DNA of 13,739 nt from Candidatus Njordarchaeota archaeon (lineage in GTDB: Archaea; Thermoproteota; JANJXX01; Panguiarchaeales; Panguiarchaeaceae): positions 1 to 13,739 of the forward strand of contig JAGSHR010000203.1 in NCBI GenBank assembly GCA_029855985.1, read 5' to 3'. The notes beneath the pieces were generated by a model. It was not told the origin of the DNA. It worked only from the letters and a program-made list of their open reading frames with translations, and made no database searches. Both the position numbers and the translations under genes were made by a program. This document shows positions 5,686 to 13,081 of the stretch, in pieces. The first letter of the stretch is position 1. Each line of letters opens with the position of its first letter.

Positions 5686-7302
5686 TTGGTCAAAGTGAAA
5701 ATACCTGTTATAAAAGAGAGAAAGGAAAGTCGTAGTTTAAGTGTGCCGCCGTTAATTGTCATTATATTGCTTTTAGTATCATCTGTAATTGGGGTATTTT
5801 ATTTTCACGCTGATTACAACCCAGTTGATGTTAGTGGAAAATATGATCGTGACTGGTTTGAAGAACATAATCGAGCCACGATCCCACCAGATTTAGATGA
5901 ATTACTAAACAATCTCTCAGATTTGATTCAAAATAGCGACTTGTCTCAAGAGTACCCTGAACTAAATGATCCTGATAAACTCTTGTCGGGGATGCTACCT
6001 AATACAACTGATTTCTACGTATATGGGAGCGTTGAACCATTAGTTTGGAAGATCGCGGGATTAGATGTATACATTGATGGGCAAGGTTGGCGTTTCTCTG
6101 GCCCAGATCTAATTGATTACTCTCCTGGACCGACACCATCCTATGATGTAATGTATACCGTCCTTAAAAAGGATGTAGAGGTAAACGATACTAACCGATT
6201 GTTTATACCAACGTTAAATGCAGGTCCTGTAGGTGTTTATTATACATATCCAACTACAGAAGACGCAACACCTCTACATGGAGGAACAGTAAGCGTATCT
6301 TATAGTACATTCCAAGATGACAACAGTGGTGGAGCAGCATTATCATTGAGGGTTAATGTTCCCGCTAGGATTTCCTTTAGTTATAGTTTAACTGGGATCT
6401 TCACCCCAAAAGAATATGTCAGAACGCATTCTGCGGGGGTTGTGGATACAATTAACCTGGCTAGCACCCACGAGGATCTCGCTAAGTTCACTGAAGTGCC
6501 TCCGGGGTATTTCGACAAGTATACCCAAGTGAGAGACTTGGCAAATTCTCTTTATCCCCAGGACTTTGAGAGCGTCTTCGATTATGTGGGTAGAGTGGCA
6601 AAATTTTTAGCTACCCATTTTTCCGTAACTGATGAGATGGCTCCCCAAGGCGCAGATCCAGTTGCATGGTTTGTTTCCAACGGTGGTGGTGCAATTCTCT
6701 ATTTCCTGTACACTGAAGCTCTAATTTTAAGATACTATGGAGTGCCAGCTAGGATAGGCTTTGGATACCTAGATGGAAGATACAACTCCACTATTGATAT
6801 GACGGAGTTTATCCCCGCTCAACACATATTCCTCTGGCTAGAGGTGTACGACCCTGGATTAGGCTTTTGGGTTAACTACAATGTTTTCCCAAACCTCATG
6901 ATGTACTTACCGCCTTCCTTGAGACCAAGAAACCTTGTTGATGTATCGTTAGCTCCTATTATTAGAGTCTTCGCTCCGCGAGCTATTGACGGATATCCAT
7001 CAGTATATTTGAATGAGACATTCCAAATAATTGTTTACATTCCTGGAATAACTAATCCGGATGATGCTGGGCATCTCTTCGTTTTCGATGAAAATATATC
7101 AATGTATGATCCTATCGGCGTTGTTCCATTTACAGCGTATGAAGGGGGAGTAATCGCTGTTTATGAAGCTACATATGAGGACATTTATGGCTCTATTGGT
7201 GAATCGCCATTATATGGTTTGCATAGTATACGTTTAGAATTTAGTGGACAAGCTTATTGGGTTTCGATAGCTCTTTTAAAGAGAGTTTCTATTGGTCCAT
7301 AA
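5686..7302 (+). CDS. Membrane-anchored transglutaminase-fold protein, apparently catalytically dead
   Basis: This 538-residue protein has a short basic N-terminus, one membrane segment (about residues 21-40) and a large domain that should face outside the cell. A region at about 290-400 follows the transglutaminase-like fold: a helix ending in GVPARIGFGYL (352-362), then HIFLWLEVYDPG (380-391) and FWVNYN (394-399). In active members the order is G-x-C-E-x-F, H-A-W-x-E-V, G-W-x-x-x-D. Aligned by eye, the catalytic Cys is replaced by Ile (I337), the His position by Phe (F382; a His lies two residues before H-x-x positions, at 380) and the Asp by Asn (N399). A beta-rich part (about 430-538) follows. 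TTG 5686 is preferred over GTG 5677 because TAGGTG (5674-5679) is then a Shine-Dalgarno motif 6 bases upstream. The Roadblock gene starts 13 bases after its stop, so the two form an operon. A role in envelope binding or scaffolding is inference. Confidence 0.8.
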   Translation: MVKVKIPVIKERKESRSLSVPPLIVIILLLVSSVIGVFYFHADYNPVDVSGKYDRDWFEEHNRATIPPDLDELLNNLSDLIQNSDLSQEYPELNDPDKLLSGMLPNTTDFYVYGSVEPLVWKIAGLDVYIDGQGWRFSGPDLIDYSPGPTPSYDVMYTVLKKDVEVNDTNRLFIPTLNAGPVGVYYTYPTTEDATPLHGGTVSVSYSTFQDDNSGGAALSLRVNVPARISFSYSLTGIFTPKEYVRTHSAGVVDTINLASTHEDLAKFTEVPPGYFDKYTQVRDLANSLYPQDFESVFDYVGRVAKFLATHFSVTDEMAPQGADPVAWFVSNGGGAILYFLYTEALILRYYGVPARIGFGYLDGRYNSTIDMTEFIPAQHIFLWLEVYDPGLGFWVNYNVFPNLMMYLPPSLRPRNLVDVSLAPIIRVFAPRAIDGYPSVYLNETFQIIVYIPGITNPDDAGHLFVFDENISMYDPIGVVPFTAYEGGVIAVYEATYEDIYGSIGESPLYGLHSIRLEFSGQAYWVSIALLKRVSIGP

Positions 7303-7315
7303 TTGGTGTTGTGAA

Positions 7316-7663
7316 ATGGCGGGCGAGGTTGAGAGTCTATTTAATAAACTACAAAGGATAGGCGTTAAAGAGATTGTTTTATTCACGCGTAGCGGTGAAG
7401 TTATCAAAACAACTCTAGATGAGGAGGGCACAAGGAATTTCATTCAAATGGCTCTTGATATTGTTGAGGACTCAAACAAGATTATGAGCGGTTTAACTGG
7501 GTCAAATGTAGAACCAAACGTGATAAAAGCCACAACGGAATCTGGTGAGTTGAACATAATAATAAGCAAGAAACACATATTAGTTTACAACCTCAGGTTA
7601 GTGAATAAAAAGGAAATGCAGTATATTGAACTCGCAGAGGAGATCGACAAAATATTTAAGTAG
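7316..7663 (+). CDS. Roadblock/LC7 domain protein, dynein-light-chain-like form
   Basis: This 115-residue protein is essentially one Roadblock/LC7 domain. Such domains dimerise into platforms that regulate small Ras-like GTPases (MglB-MglA, Ragulator-Rag) or serve in dynein. After the first helix comes the strand pair GVKEIVLFTRSGEVIKTTLD (16-35), in which the I-K-T-T-L-D turn resembles eukaryotic dynein roadblock chains. A long helix follows (about 37-60), then strands GELNIIIS (77-84) and KHILVYNLR (86-94), and a final helix. The ATG at 7316 is chosen over the upstream in-frame GTG because GGTG (7304-7307) lies 8 bases before it and the upstream start would overlap the preceding gene. It is the second gene of the operon with the membrane pseudo-transglutaminase. 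No small GTPase gene is adjacent. Confidence 0.8.
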   Translation: MAGEVESLFNKLQRIGVKEIVLFTRSGEVIKTTLDEEGTRNFIQMALDIVEDSNKIMSGLTGSNVEPNVIKATTESGELNIIISKKHILVYNLRLVNKKEMQYIELAEEIDKIFK

Positions 7664-7720
7664 TGGGGTGATTGAAAAAACTTTTATATAACTTTTTATA
7701 AGCCCAACTCCATAATTAAT

Positions 7721-7783
7721 GTGTATACACTTCATATAATTTCGAGTAATTAAAATTATCGATTAATGATTAAATTGAAGTGT
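7721..7783 (+). promoter_or_regulatory. dnaG leader with palindrome and inverted repeat
   Basis: GTGTATACAC (7721-7730) is a perfect 10-base palindrome. Overlapping it, ACACTTCA (7727-7734) is repeated in inverse as TGAAGTGT (7776-7783). TATA-like elements lie at 7692-7699 (TTTTATAA) and 7734-7740 (ATATAAT). The pieces could form an operator or a leader stem of 8 bp, and the 41-base loop makes a stable RNA hairpin less likely. Confidence 0.3.
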
Positions 7784-7795
7784 GATATAATGTTA

Positions 7796-7800
7796 GGAGG
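7796..7800 (+). promoter_or_regulatory. Strong Shine-Dalgarno site of dnaG
   Basis: GGAGG 8 bases before ATG 7809 fixes the start of dnaG. It is among the best matches to the anti-Shine-Dalgarno sequence in the window. Confidence 0.7.
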
Positions 7801-7808
7801 AAGACAAA

Positions 7809-9128
7809 ATGGGCGAAGAATACTCGTATTCACCTCTAGTAAAATATATCATAACAGCAAAGATGTTCGTAGACGGGATAGTTGAGCGGCACGATATAAT
7901 AGGAGCGATATTTGGGCAATTAGATGGATTACTCCCATCAAGCTTAGATTTACAAGAACTCCAAAGAATAGGCAAACTTGAGAGAATTAACGTAAAAGTC
8001 TCACACAAAGACGGTAAGACATACGCTAACATCGAGATTCCCTGCAATTTATCAAAATTAGAAGTAGCAATCCTCGCAGCCGCGTTAGAAACAATTGACA
8101 GAGTGGGGCCCAGTAAAGCAGAGATAGTTATAGCAAAGATAGAGGATATAAGAAAAGCGAAGAAAAACGCAATAATAAAGAGAGCAGCAGATATACTTAG
8201 AAGATGGGACGACCTAGTTTCTCCCGAGAGTGTTGATATACTAAGGAGAGTAGAGGAAGAAGCTAAAAAATCAAAAATAATCCTATATGGCCCTGAGAAA
8301 CTCCCAGCGGGACCAGGAATACTAACTGACGACGAAATAATAATTGTGGAAGGCAGATCCGACGTAATCAACTTAATGAAACATGGTTTCGACAACGTCA
8401 TTGCTGTGGAGGGAACCAGAATCCCCGAAAGTATAATAGAATTATCTAAAAAGAAAATATCAACTGCGTTTGTTGACGGGGACCGAAGTGGATTACTAAT
8501 ATTGAAAGAGTTGCTCCAAGTCGCAGACATTGATTACATAGCGAGAGCCCCCATTGGAAAAGAAGTAGAGCACTTATCACTAAAAGAAATAAAGAAAGCT
8601 CTAGCTAAGAAAATACCAGCCGATGCATTTAAACTCGACTTAGAAAAGGCATTAGAGTTACTGGACAGTGCTATGAGAGAAGAAGAAAAGGGAGAAAAAG
8701 AACAGATTCCAGTTCAAGAAGAAAAAGAGGAAAAAGAAGTAAAATCAGAAAAGCAAGAAGAACATGCAGAGAAAAAAGAAGAAAAAGAAGAGGAAGCGCC
8801 AAAAAAGGAAATAGATTTAGACCCAGAGTTACGGAGAAAACTATTACTAAATATGAGAAAACTATTAGGTACTGGTAAGTTCATTATACTCGACGAAACC
8901 GTTGACAAAATAATTGAATCAGGAAAACTGAAAAACTTAGAGGAAAAACTTCAAGCAATCAAAGAGAATGAAGAGGCAAAGGTAATAGTTATTGATGGTA
9001 TACTCAACCAAAGTATAATCGATTTAGTGTCCAACACTAAACTTCAAATCATAGTCGGAAGAGATATAGGAACCCTAACAAAGATACCTGGCGGAATAAA
9101 AATATTCTCACTAAGCCAACTAACATGA
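7809..9128 (+). CDS. dnaG: Archaeal DnaG-type primase (Toprim domain)
   Basis: Archaeal DnaG is a Toprim-domain protein with primase activity that is also found in the RNA exosome complex. The conserved N-terminal part starts SPLVKYIITAKMFVDGIVER (8-27). The Toprim domain spans about residues 174-255, with the catalytic glutamate in VEGRSD (E181) and the D-x-D motif in FVDGDRSG (D223, D225). A Lys/Glu-rich linker (about 288-333) connects to a C-terminal domain (about 336-439) with VIVIDGILNQSIIDLV (392-407) and LQIIVGRDIG (412-421), a block I recall from crenarchaeal DnaG. The length of 439 residues is within the family range. A 245-codon reading frame on the opposite strand is a shadow of this gene. 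It ends with TGA and is followed by a T7 tract (9166-9172). Confidence 0.95.
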   Translation: MGEEYSYSPLVKYIITAKMFVDGIVERHDIIGAIFGQLDGLLPSSLDLQELQRIGKLERINVKVSHKDGKTYANIEIPCNLSKLEVAILAAALETIDRVGPSKAEIVIAKIEDIRKAKKNAIIKRAADILRRWDDLVSPESVDILRRVEEEAKKSKIILYGPEKLPAGPGILTDDEIIIVEGRSDVINLMKHGFDNVIAVEGTRIPESIIELSKKKISTAFVDGDRSGLLILKELLQVADIDYIARAPIGKEVEHLSLKEIKKALAKKIPADAFKLDLEKALELLDSAMREEEKGEKEQIPVQEEKEEKEVKSEKQEEHAEKKEEKEEEAPKKEIDLDPELRRKLLLNMRKLLGTGKFIILDETVDKIIESGKLKNLEEKLQAIKENEEAKVIVIDGILNQSIIDLVSNTKLQIIVGRDIGTLTKIPGGIKIFSLSQLT

Positions 9129-9165
9129 GAGCTTAAAGAACGTAGAGTAATTCAATTATAACATA

Positions 9166-9172
9166 TTTTTTT
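9166..9172 (+). terminator. T-tract terminator behind dnaG
   Basis: A T7 run lies 38 bases after the dnaG stop, with a second T5 run close behind (near 9184). There is no hairpin. The rest of the gap to the next gene is AT-rich and contains TATA-like elements (9233-9260). Confidence 0.45.
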
Positions 9173-9276
9173 ATAAATAACCTTTTTCTACTGTAGAAAT
9201 TGTGGGATAGGTAACCTTCTTTATTATAACAAATTTTTAATAAATAAAATTATTAATAATGTAGGTGGATGGGCAC

Positions 9277-9312
9277 TTGGAAGTTCAAGAGCAAACGATT
9301 ACTCTTAAGTAG
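9277..9312 (+). other. Possible 11-codon leader ORF before the second Roadblock gene
   Basis: TTG 9277 lies 8 bases behind GGTGG (9264-9268) and opens an 11-codon frame (MEVQEQTITLK) ending with TAG 9310-9312. The stop abuts the next Shine-Dalgarno motif, and the frame is the same as that of the following gene. It could be a leader peptide, a remnant of a longer N-terminus cut by an amber codon, or chance. Confidence 0.3.
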
Positions 9313-9321
9313 GGGAGGAAA

Positions 9322-9768
9322 TTGAACGTAAATGATATATACATGGAAATTTACAATACGTTGCGCGAACTTGTCGAGCTTGAGGATACCATAAATATGG
9401 TAATACTATCAGACCCAACAGGTGAACTCATTCATTATGCATCTCGTGAACAAGAAGACGATGAAACAAAGATAAGGATGGCTTCAGCGACAATTGCCGC
9501 TACATTTGGGGGAGCACAAGTTATAGGGGATGATTTCAGTTTGGAGGAACCCAAATTTCTGATTTACGAATTCAAGGGAGGAAATTTAATAATAACTAGG
9601 TGCGCAATGAATACAACTCTGTCGATTATTACAAATAATGAAGCTAACTTAGGGACACTGAGAGTGCTGGCCAGAAAATATGCTGAAAAACTCGGTGACT
9701 TAATTCAAAGACTATATGCGATAATGGAGGAAGAGTTAAAGACAACGAAAATAGAAGGCGGTCTATAA
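9322..9768 (+). CDS. Roadblock/LC7 domain protein, MglB-like form
   Basis: This 148-residue protein has a complete Roadblock/LC7 fold with short extensions. The order is: first helix (about 5-20), strand and turn INMVILSDPTGELIHYAS (24-41), a long helix with IRMASATIAATFGGAQVIG (51-69), strands KFLIYEFKGGNLIITRC (78-94) and TTLSIITNN (98-106), and a last helix EANLGTLRVLARKYAEKLG (107-125), whose N-L-G is typical of the MglB/Roadblock family. It is clearly a different subgroup from the protein at 7316. The start is TTG 9322, the only in-frame start codon behind GGAGG (9314-9318); the spacing of 3 bases is short, and ATG 9343 is the fallback. It is monocistronic and converges on the minus-strand pair to its right. 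A role in regulating a small GTPase is family inference; no GTPase gene is nearby. Confidence 0.85.
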   Translation: MNVNDIYMEIYNTLRELVELEDTINMVILSDPTGELIHYASREQEDDETKIRMASATIAATFGGAQVIGDDFSLEEPKFLIYEFKGGNLIITRCAMNTTLSIITNNEANLGTLRVLARKYAEKLGDLIQRLYAIMEEELKTTKIEGGL

Positions 9769-9835
9769 GCGCTTTGCATTCGTTAATTTCAAATCCCATT
9801 TTTGCTAGCTAAAATAATTGTGTCTTCCTATTAAT

Positions 9836-10402
9836 TCAAGCACTTCTCGAACTTCTTTTCTTTATTGAGAGAACTGAGGCTAATTCGTCATAAAGTTTAA
9901 TGCAGTCATCTGGATGTAGCCAAAAACCAAATTCAAAGACTTTTCTTCCCCTTAAATTATATATCTCGATAACCCTGCCTTTTAACTTCGTCTTCATTTT
10001 TCCACATTTTATCTTTTCCACTTTTTCTGATAAACCTATACCCCCAATATCTCTCAGTGGATAGATGAAATTTGATTCTATGTTTACTATACTGAACATG
10101 CGAACTATTAGACTGTTGTTTGACACCTTAATTAAATATCTTGTAATTACTGTTGACGGCGCTATTCCCGTATCACTAATGAGTGTTATGCCCATGGCGA
10201 TTATTAAGAAGAGAGCAATTGAAATGTAGGGGTATTCTACGAACGCTTTGGGGTCAAATAATGCTATTAGCGAGTTAACAGCGAGGGTTATTAAAATAGA
10301 GGAAAAAAGTATTCTCAGTTTATTTTGCTTGTTTTCGCTAACTTCTAGGCACTCTGTGATGAAATCTATTTTGTTGTTATCGGAAAGGTACTCTGAAATC
10401 AA
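9836..10402 (-). CDS. Two-TM membrane protein with possible PH-like cytoplasmic domain
   Basis: I do not recognise a named family for this 188-residue protein. Residues 1-29 are polar. Two hydrophobic segments follow (about 30-49 and 58-77) as a hairpin with a short loop between. The rest (about 86-180) alternates strands such as TRYLIKVSNNSLIVRM, NFIYPLRDIGGIGLS and GRVIEIYNLRGRKVFEFGFWL, ending in a helix (DDCIKLYDELASVL). Two TMs followed by such a strand-rich domain with a final helix resemble bacterial/archaeal PH-like membrane proteins; this is a structural guess. The start TTG (10402) overlaps the TGA stop of the upstream xpd gene, with GGTGG 6 bases before it on the coding strand. The pair is thus translationally coupled. 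The C-terminus is basic (KKRSSRS). Confidence 0.8.
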   Translation of the reverse strand: MISEYLSDNNKIDFITECLEVSENKQNKLRILFSSILITLAVNSLIALFDPKAFVEYPYISIALFLIIAMGITLISDTGIAPSTVITRYLIKVSNNSLIVRMFSIVNIESNFIYPLRDIGGIGLSEKVEKIKCGKMKTKLKGRVIEIYNLRGRKVFEFGFWLHPDDCIKLYDELASVLSIKKRSSRSA

Positions 10403-12261
10403 AAGTATCCACCAGTAAAAGCTTTAATATAATTAATTAGTAAGGGTAGACTTTTAACAATTTTCACATTCATTATGAAGAAATCTGGTAAAAGATTAAA
10501 GTATTTGGGGTATGTGTACCGCTCATCAGCGGCTATTATAAGAGCCCTATCTTTGGGGGATCTCAACCCTCTTCCCATTGCTTGTGAAGCTTTTCTTAAA
10601 GCGGGCACAATGTACGCATAGTACCTTCCTTTTTCTTCACCGAAAATCTCGGAGAAATACCTTATCCTCGCTTCGGTTCTATAATTTACTCTATCAAAGG
10701 GTATACCTATAAGTAGTATTCCTTCCAATGTTTCACCAGGGAAATCTAATCCTTCAGCAAATTTTCCTCCCATAACTCCTACTAGGACCCCATTCTTCAT
10801 TTTTCTAAATTTGTAAACTACTTCCCTTACCTCGTCTCCCTTCATGTCCTCGGTTTCCTCAATTAAGTATCTTTTTCTCTGTCTAGCTAATGTTCTCAGA
10901 AAGCCAATGAAATATTCCTTTATCCTATAGCTCGAGAAAAAAATCGCGAGATTTTTGTCAAAATTGCTTACTACCACATCTATTAGCGATGCGTATTTGT
11001 TAATCATGTTTTCCTCGAGCTCTTCACCCTTCGTTGTTACACCCCTAACGATTATGGGAAGAACATTTTCGGGGTCAACTGGGAAATAACCTTCTAAGAT
11101 TTTATAGGAATCCAAGCCCACAACATCAGCAAAAGCATCGTAAGGCTTGAGGGTGCCAGAAGTGAACACTATTGCTTCAAAGTAACCCCATAGTTCGGAT
11201 AATATTTCCTCAACTCGCAGATCCCAAATCTCAAAGTAAACTCGCTCCTTGTCTTTATACTTTATGTATTCTATACCCCTTTCTCCAAGACTAGAGTAAA
11301 GGGACATCAGAAACCTTGAAAGCCCTCTAATCGATGATCGGGGCACCTTATTTTTTGACAACTTGAGTGAAACTATTTTATCAGCCGCTTTTTCTAGTGA
11401 TATGAAGAAATCGTCATCCAAATCGAGTTCATTCGTAATTTTTAATGGGTCAAACACTGCGTCTTCCGTTTTCAGTTCATTAGCTTCGCTCAAAAGTATA
11501 TCATGTAATTGGAGCAATTTGAGGTATAATTCACTAAAATAATCCTCATTTTGCAAGTAGAGTTTTGCCTCGTTAATTGACCGTTTAACCGTTTCAAGCG
11601 ATATTTTAATCGAATAAAGTTCTGATACCGCTCTATCCAAATTATGAGCTTCATCTATAACCAGTAAGGAACTTATTCTCCTTATTTTTCGCCAAAGAAC
11701 TCTGTTGAATCTATCCAAAAGGATATAATTATAGTTTAAAGAAATGGCATTTGCATGCTCAATTAGTTTAAACTGAGCATAATATGGACACACGCCATCC
11801 ATATAACCAATATCCAAAATCTCAGAGAATAAAAGTGGAGCAGAAACATATTTTAATGGGTTAAAGGGCGTAGCATAGTACCTACATTTCCTCTTCATTT
11901 TATCACACAATTCATTAACAGCATCATAATCGCGAAAACCAAGATCCCTGGCTAGTAGACACATATCCTTCTTGCCGCGAAGAGAAAAACCAAACAACTG
12001 TTCTCCAGTGTACTCTTTTATCTTCGCGAGTTCCTCTATAACCCTATCCGTTTCCCCTCCTGTTCTCACGGCCCAAATAATGGGTAGATCAAACTCTAAC
12101 GATAAAGGAAGCAAAGCGGATAAAATAACCGGTGTTTTCCCATAACCAGTGGGAGCGTGAAAAAGAATTCTTTCACCCTCAGACGCCCAAGAATAGAGTT
12201 TTTTTATAACTTGAGCTTGATCTCCTCTAGCCTTATAGGGGAAGAAATCTAAGGGATCCAT
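10399..12261 (-). CDS. xpd: XPD/Rad3-type superfamily 2 DNA helicase with Fe-S cluster
   Basis: This is a 5'-3' DNA helicase of the XPD family, implicated in DNA repair. Starting at the ATG 12261, which has GGGAG 8 bases upstream on the coding strand, it has 620 residues, somewhat more than the roughly 550 of Sulfolobus-type XPD; an upstream in-frame start would add 16 unconvincing residues. Motif I is APTGYGKT (36-43) and motif II is DEAH (203-206). The four cysteines between them (C101, C119, C126, C158) are arranged like the XPD 4Fe-4S ligands. The later helicase domain shows TSGTLKPYDAF (367-377), GGKFAEGLDFPG (498-509) and motif VI QAMGRGLRS (560-568). The region about 206-350 is the Arch domain. 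It is translationally coupled to the membrane protein gene downstream and divergent from the gene at 12494. Confidence 0.93.
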   Translation of the reverse strand: MDPLDFFPYKARGDQAQVIKKLYSWASEGERILFHAPTGYGKTPVILSALLPLSLEFDLPIIWAVRTGGETDRVIEELAKIKEYTGEQLFGFSLRGKKDMCLLARDLGFRDYDAVNELCDKMKRKCRYYATPFNPLKYVSAPLLFSEILDIGYMDGVCPYYAQFKLIEHANAISLNYNYILLDRFNRVLWRKIRRISSLLVIDEAHNLDRAVSELYSIKISLETVKRSINEAKLYLQNEDYFSELYLKLLQLHDILLSEANELKTEDAVFDPLKITNELDLDDDFFISLEKAADKIVSLKLSKNKVPRSSIRGLSRFLMSLYSSLGERGIEYIKYKDKERVYFEIWDLRVEEILSELWGYFEAIVFTSGTLKPYDAFADVVGLDSYKILEGYFPVDPENVLPIIVRGVTTKGEELEENMINKYASLIDVVVSNFDKNLAIFFSSYRIKEYFIGFLRTLARQRKRYLIEETEDMKGDEVREVVYKFRKMKNGVLVGVMGGKFAEGLDFPGETLEGILLIGIPFDRVNYRTEARIRYFSEIFGEEKGRYYAYIVPALRKASQAMGRGLRSPKDRALIIAADERYTYPKYFNLLPDFFIMNVKIVKSLPLLINYIKAFTGGYF

Positions 12262-12376
12262 GATTAATACTCCCTTATCTTGCAATAAACATTTGAGGAT
12301 ACAATGCAACCATCGTTGACGCTACTGGCTATGCTTTAACAATTTTTGGGTAAGTATCGACCATTTAAACTTATGG

Positions 12377-12387
12377 TATTATATAAG
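12377..12387. promoter_or_regulatory. TATA-like element between divergent xpd and the 12494 gene
   Basis: TATTATATAAG is the strongest TATA-like sequence in the divergent gap (12262-12493) and, being nearly symmetric, could serve either gene. A second candidate for the plus strand is CTTTATATT (12402-12410). The Shine-Dalgarno motif for the plus gene is GGAG (12485-12488), 5 bases before the ATG. Confidence 0.45.
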
Positions 12388-12493
12388 TCTTATAATTAAA
12401 ACTTTATATTCAGTAAATAACGATAGATATTTTAATATGAACAGTGATTAATATCAACAAAACTCAGATTACTTTTACAAGGAAGGAGATAAA

Positions 12494-13030
12494 ATGCAAA
12501 AAACAAAGAAAATCAAGGCAGGAGAATTACTAATAAAATTAAGAGAAGCAGTGATTAAACTAATCGAACAAACAAAAGAAATAAAAACGACCACTGATGC
12601 CCTAGCACAACGATTAGCAAGACTCGAGAAAAAAGTTGCAGCACTAGAGAAAAAAATAGCGAGCGGAACACCAATCCCAGAAGTACCAAAACCAACAACA
12701 GCTAAACAAAGCAGTGGATCAATAGAGGATCTAGAACTCGAAGACCTAGCAAAAGAAATAGGAATAGACCTATCCCCCGTAAAACCAGAACTAGAGGAAA
12801 AAGCACCCCAATCAATACCAGCCCCTCCAGCACCACCCCCGATAGGCGAACTAGGAGCAAAACCAAAGAAAATAGAAGCCCCGCCTGTACCGAAGCCAAA
12901 ACCAAAAAAGAGCGAAATGGACCTCCTCCCAACCGAGGACCTACTAGGCGTAAAACAAGCAGGAGAGGAAGAAATAGAAAAAGAAAAAGACGAGCTAATC
13001 AGGGCACTAAAAGAACTGGACGAACTCTAA
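12494..13030 (+). CDS. Unrecognised coiled-coil, proline-rich, acidic protein
   Basis: I do not recognise this 178-residue protein. Residues about 8-56 form a long charged helix with heptad-like spacing (LIKLREAVIKLIEQTKEI, then RLARLEKKVAALEKKIA), a probable coiled coil. The short segment IEDLELEDLAKEIGI (76-90) looks like a linear helix. Residues about 92-145 are rich in Pro, Lys and Ala, with PAPPAPPP (109-116) and PPVPKPKPKK (130-139), and are likely disordered. A final acidic helix runs from about 157 to 178. No cysteine, tryptophan, membrane segment or signal peptide is present. The architecture, a dimerising coil with a flexible tail and short helices, suggests a scaffold or tether. 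The start has GGAG 5 bases upstream. The codons favour A and C at the third position, like the DNA of the whole right end. It is divergent from xpd and converges on the methyltransferase gene. Confidence 0.8.
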   Translation: MQKTKKIKAGELLIKLREAVIKLIEQTKEIKTTTDALAQRLARLEKKVAALEKKIASGTPIPEVPKPTTAKQSSGSIEDLELEDLAKEIGIDLSPVKPELEEKAPQSIPAPPAPPPIGELGAKPKKIEAPPVPKPKPKKSEMDLLPTEDLLGVKQAGEEEIEKEKDELIRALKELDEL

Positions 13031-13081
13031 AACCCATTCCACTAATATTTTAAAAATGATAAAAGACCCCCAAAACAAAAA

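Noticed and set aside
7793..8530. 245-codon frame on the minus strand opposite dnaG
   Set aside because: It is a shadow of dnaG: the translated sequence is rich in Ser, Ile and Leu as expected from the reverse complement of Glu/Lys/Asp codons, and dnaG has clear conserved motifs.
9261..9324. ATG frame at 9269 (19 codons) as the leader ORF
   Set aside because: Its ATG directly touches GGTGG with no spacing, so the TTG at 9277 is the better start; the overlap of its TGA with the Roadblock TTG is probably chance.
12262..12309. 16-residue N-terminal extension of the XPD helicase
   Set aside because: The ATG at 12261 has GGGAG 8 bases upstream, and the extension (rich in Cys and Leu) does not resemble XPD starts.
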